Shown one piece after another: positions 5,046-5,682 of a stretch of DNA of 5,682 nucleotides. The DNA lies in assembly GCA_031271475.1 (NCBI GenBank), contig JAISVP010000123.1, forward strand, positions 1-5,682, written 5' to 3'. The stretch comes from Oscillospiraceae bacterium. GTDB taxonomy: Bacteria > Bacillota > Clostridia > Oscillospirales > Ruminococcaceae. Each line of letters opens with the position of its first letter. Within the stretch, counting starts at the first letter, position 1. A program made the translations under genes and the position numbers. The notes below the pieces were generated by a model, which was not told the DNA's origin, searched no databases, and saw only the letters and a program-made list of their open reading frames with translations.

Positions 5046-5093
5046 ATGAACTGTGAACAATTAAGTATTCCCAAAAAAGTTATTGTGAGATAA
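5046..5093 (+). CDS. 15-codon ORF behind a strong SD downstream of cysK (tentative)
   Basis: CGGAGG (5034-5039) stands six bases before an ATG, 13 bases past the cysK stop, exactly where a second operon gene would be expected. The frame reads MNCEQLSIPKKVIVR and then stops at TAA 5091-5093. Other frames just beyond it are open only briefly (for example ITSRNWPSGKIMTAHENV around 5084-5150). This looks like either a genuine micro-ORF or the start of a second operon gene that has decayed. No family is recognised. Confidence 0.3.
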   Translation: MNCEQLSIPKKVIVR

Positions 5094-5245
5094 CCAGCAG
5101 GAACTGGCCGTCCGGCAAAATAATGACAGCTCATGAAAATGTGAGGAAATAAGCCGGAATATCAAGGTATTTGCTGATTAATCAAAGTGCGGTAACGGCA
5201 ATACAGGAGTTGTTAACATTTCCAGTAACAGGTATGTTTCCACGG
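5094..5245 (+). other. Unrecognised stretch between cysK micro-ORF and terminator
   Basis: All three forward frames are broken by stops and no SD-start pair is present. It is transcribed with cysK, since the terminator lies after it. It may be decayed coding sequence or an untranslated tail. Confidence 0.35.
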
Positions 5246-5288
5246 AACAATCGGCGATAACTTCGGAAGTTATCGCCGATTGTTTTTT
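5246..5288 (+). terminator. Strong intrinsic terminator of the cysK unit
   Basis: A perfect 18-bp stem, from AACAATCGGCG (5246) to 5263 pairing with 5267-5284, closes a CGG triloop and is followed by a T-run (5283-5288). This is an unusually long uninterrupted stem. It lacks a T-tract on the minus strand (GTTCCGTGG), so it mainly serves the plus-strand cysK transcript. Confidence 0.95.
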
Positions 5289-5322
5289 ATGCTTCAAGCC
5301 GGCTTTAACAACAGGCGTATTG

Positions 5323-5682
5323 CTATACTTGATGCTTTAAAGTAATAATAACAATTTCCGGCCGGTTGAATATTCGCGGAATTACCTTTGTTGATTCCCG
5401 CGCCAATCCACGGCTTACGATTAAAACTGTATGCTCAAAGAAGTGTTCACCGTTCGCGTATTTGGGAAACAGTCCCTGATTCGGTGATAACAGGCCGTTT
5501 TCAAGTAATAAAGGAAATCTCCATTGCCCGCCGTGGGCATGACCGGATAAAACAAGATCCGGACTAAGCGGTAAAAGCTCTTCAATGCGTTCAGGGCGGT
5601 GTGACAGCAATACCGTAAAATGTTCATTTCCGGGTAATTCCTCACTTAAACGGCCGATTTGTTCTTTGTACGGTATCGAACG
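5323..5682 (-). CDS. YkuE-like metallophosphoesterase, C-terminal part (partial)
   Basis: The minus-strand frame is open from the right window edge to TAG at 5325-5323 and gives the last 119 residues. It shows LLSHRPERIEELL and DLVLSGHAHGGQWRFP. The GHAHGGQ motif holds the metal-binding His residues of the calcineurin-like phosphoesterase fold. GLFPKYANGEHF then matches the YkuE-type membrane-associated phosphoesterase group. Members hydrolyse phosphoester bonds using two metal ions; the substrate is not evident here. The N-terminal part with the first metal ligands and any membrane anchor lies outside the window. The usual HxP motif appears as SHRPE. It is convergent with cysK; no minus-strand T-tract terminator was found within the window. 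Confidence 0.93.
   Translation of the reverse strand, partial: RSIPYKEQIGRLSEELPGNEHFTVLLSHRPERIEELLPLSPDLVLSGHAHGGQWRFPLLLENGLLSPNQGLFPKYANGEHFFEHTVLIVSRGLARESTKVIPRIFNRPEIVIITLKHQV

Noticed and set aside
1..5682. CRISPR array, transposase, phage or defence genes
   Set aside because: No regular direct repeats with spacers and no relevant protein motifs were seen on either strand.

Overview
The window looks like chromosomal DNA of a low-to-mid GC Clostridia member, most likely of the Ruminococcus/Oscillospiraceae type. Three things support this: the scpB - DUF2953 - ytfJ(gerW) gene order, which is typical of spore-forming Firmicutes lineages; a secreted leucine-rich-repeat protein carrying a type I dockerin, as in cellulosome- or amylosome-forming ruminococci; and near-consensus sigma-A promoters. 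The species cannot be fixed from the sequence alone.

Layout. 1-1207 (+) is a tightly packed housekeeping/sporulation operon: the 3' end of scpB, a membrane-anchored DUF2953 protein and a GerW/YtfJ-family protein, the last two overlapping by ATGA. A perfect hairpin at 1273-1295 separates it from a convergent minus-strand gene (1352-2290). That gene encodes an exported BspA-type LRR protein with a C-terminal dockerin. Upstream of it on the same strand lies a class II tRNA-Leu(CAA) with an encoded CCA (2565-2651). The tRNA is preceded by a roughly 260-nt structured region driven by a perfect TTGACA-17-TATAAT promoter (2920-2948). 3034-3073 is a strong bidirectional terminator, and 3133-3426 (-) is a small putative lipoprotein. 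3445-3900 has no convincing gene, but holds a repeat with strong hairpins; its 46-nt core recurs in inverted orientation at 2981-3026.

3914-5288 (+) is a cysteine biosynthesis unit. It has a second perfect consensus promoter, a short leader ORF containing two Cys codons and an internal hairpin, then cysK (O-acetylserine sulfhydrylase), a 15-codon ORF behind a strong SD, about 150 bases of unrecognised sequence, and a very stable terminator with an 18-bp stem. The window closes with the C-terminal part of a minus-strand YkuE-like metallophosphoesterase, which continues past 5682.

Most genes are ordinary. The less ordinary parts are the non-coding stretches: the promoter-driven structured leader before tRNA-Leu, which also contains a Leu-rich mini-ORF; the Cys-codon leader of cysK; the inverted 46-nt repeat pair; and a pair of 26-nt imperfect direct repeats bracketing the dockerin gene. 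No CRISPR array, transposase or recognisable defence system is visible.
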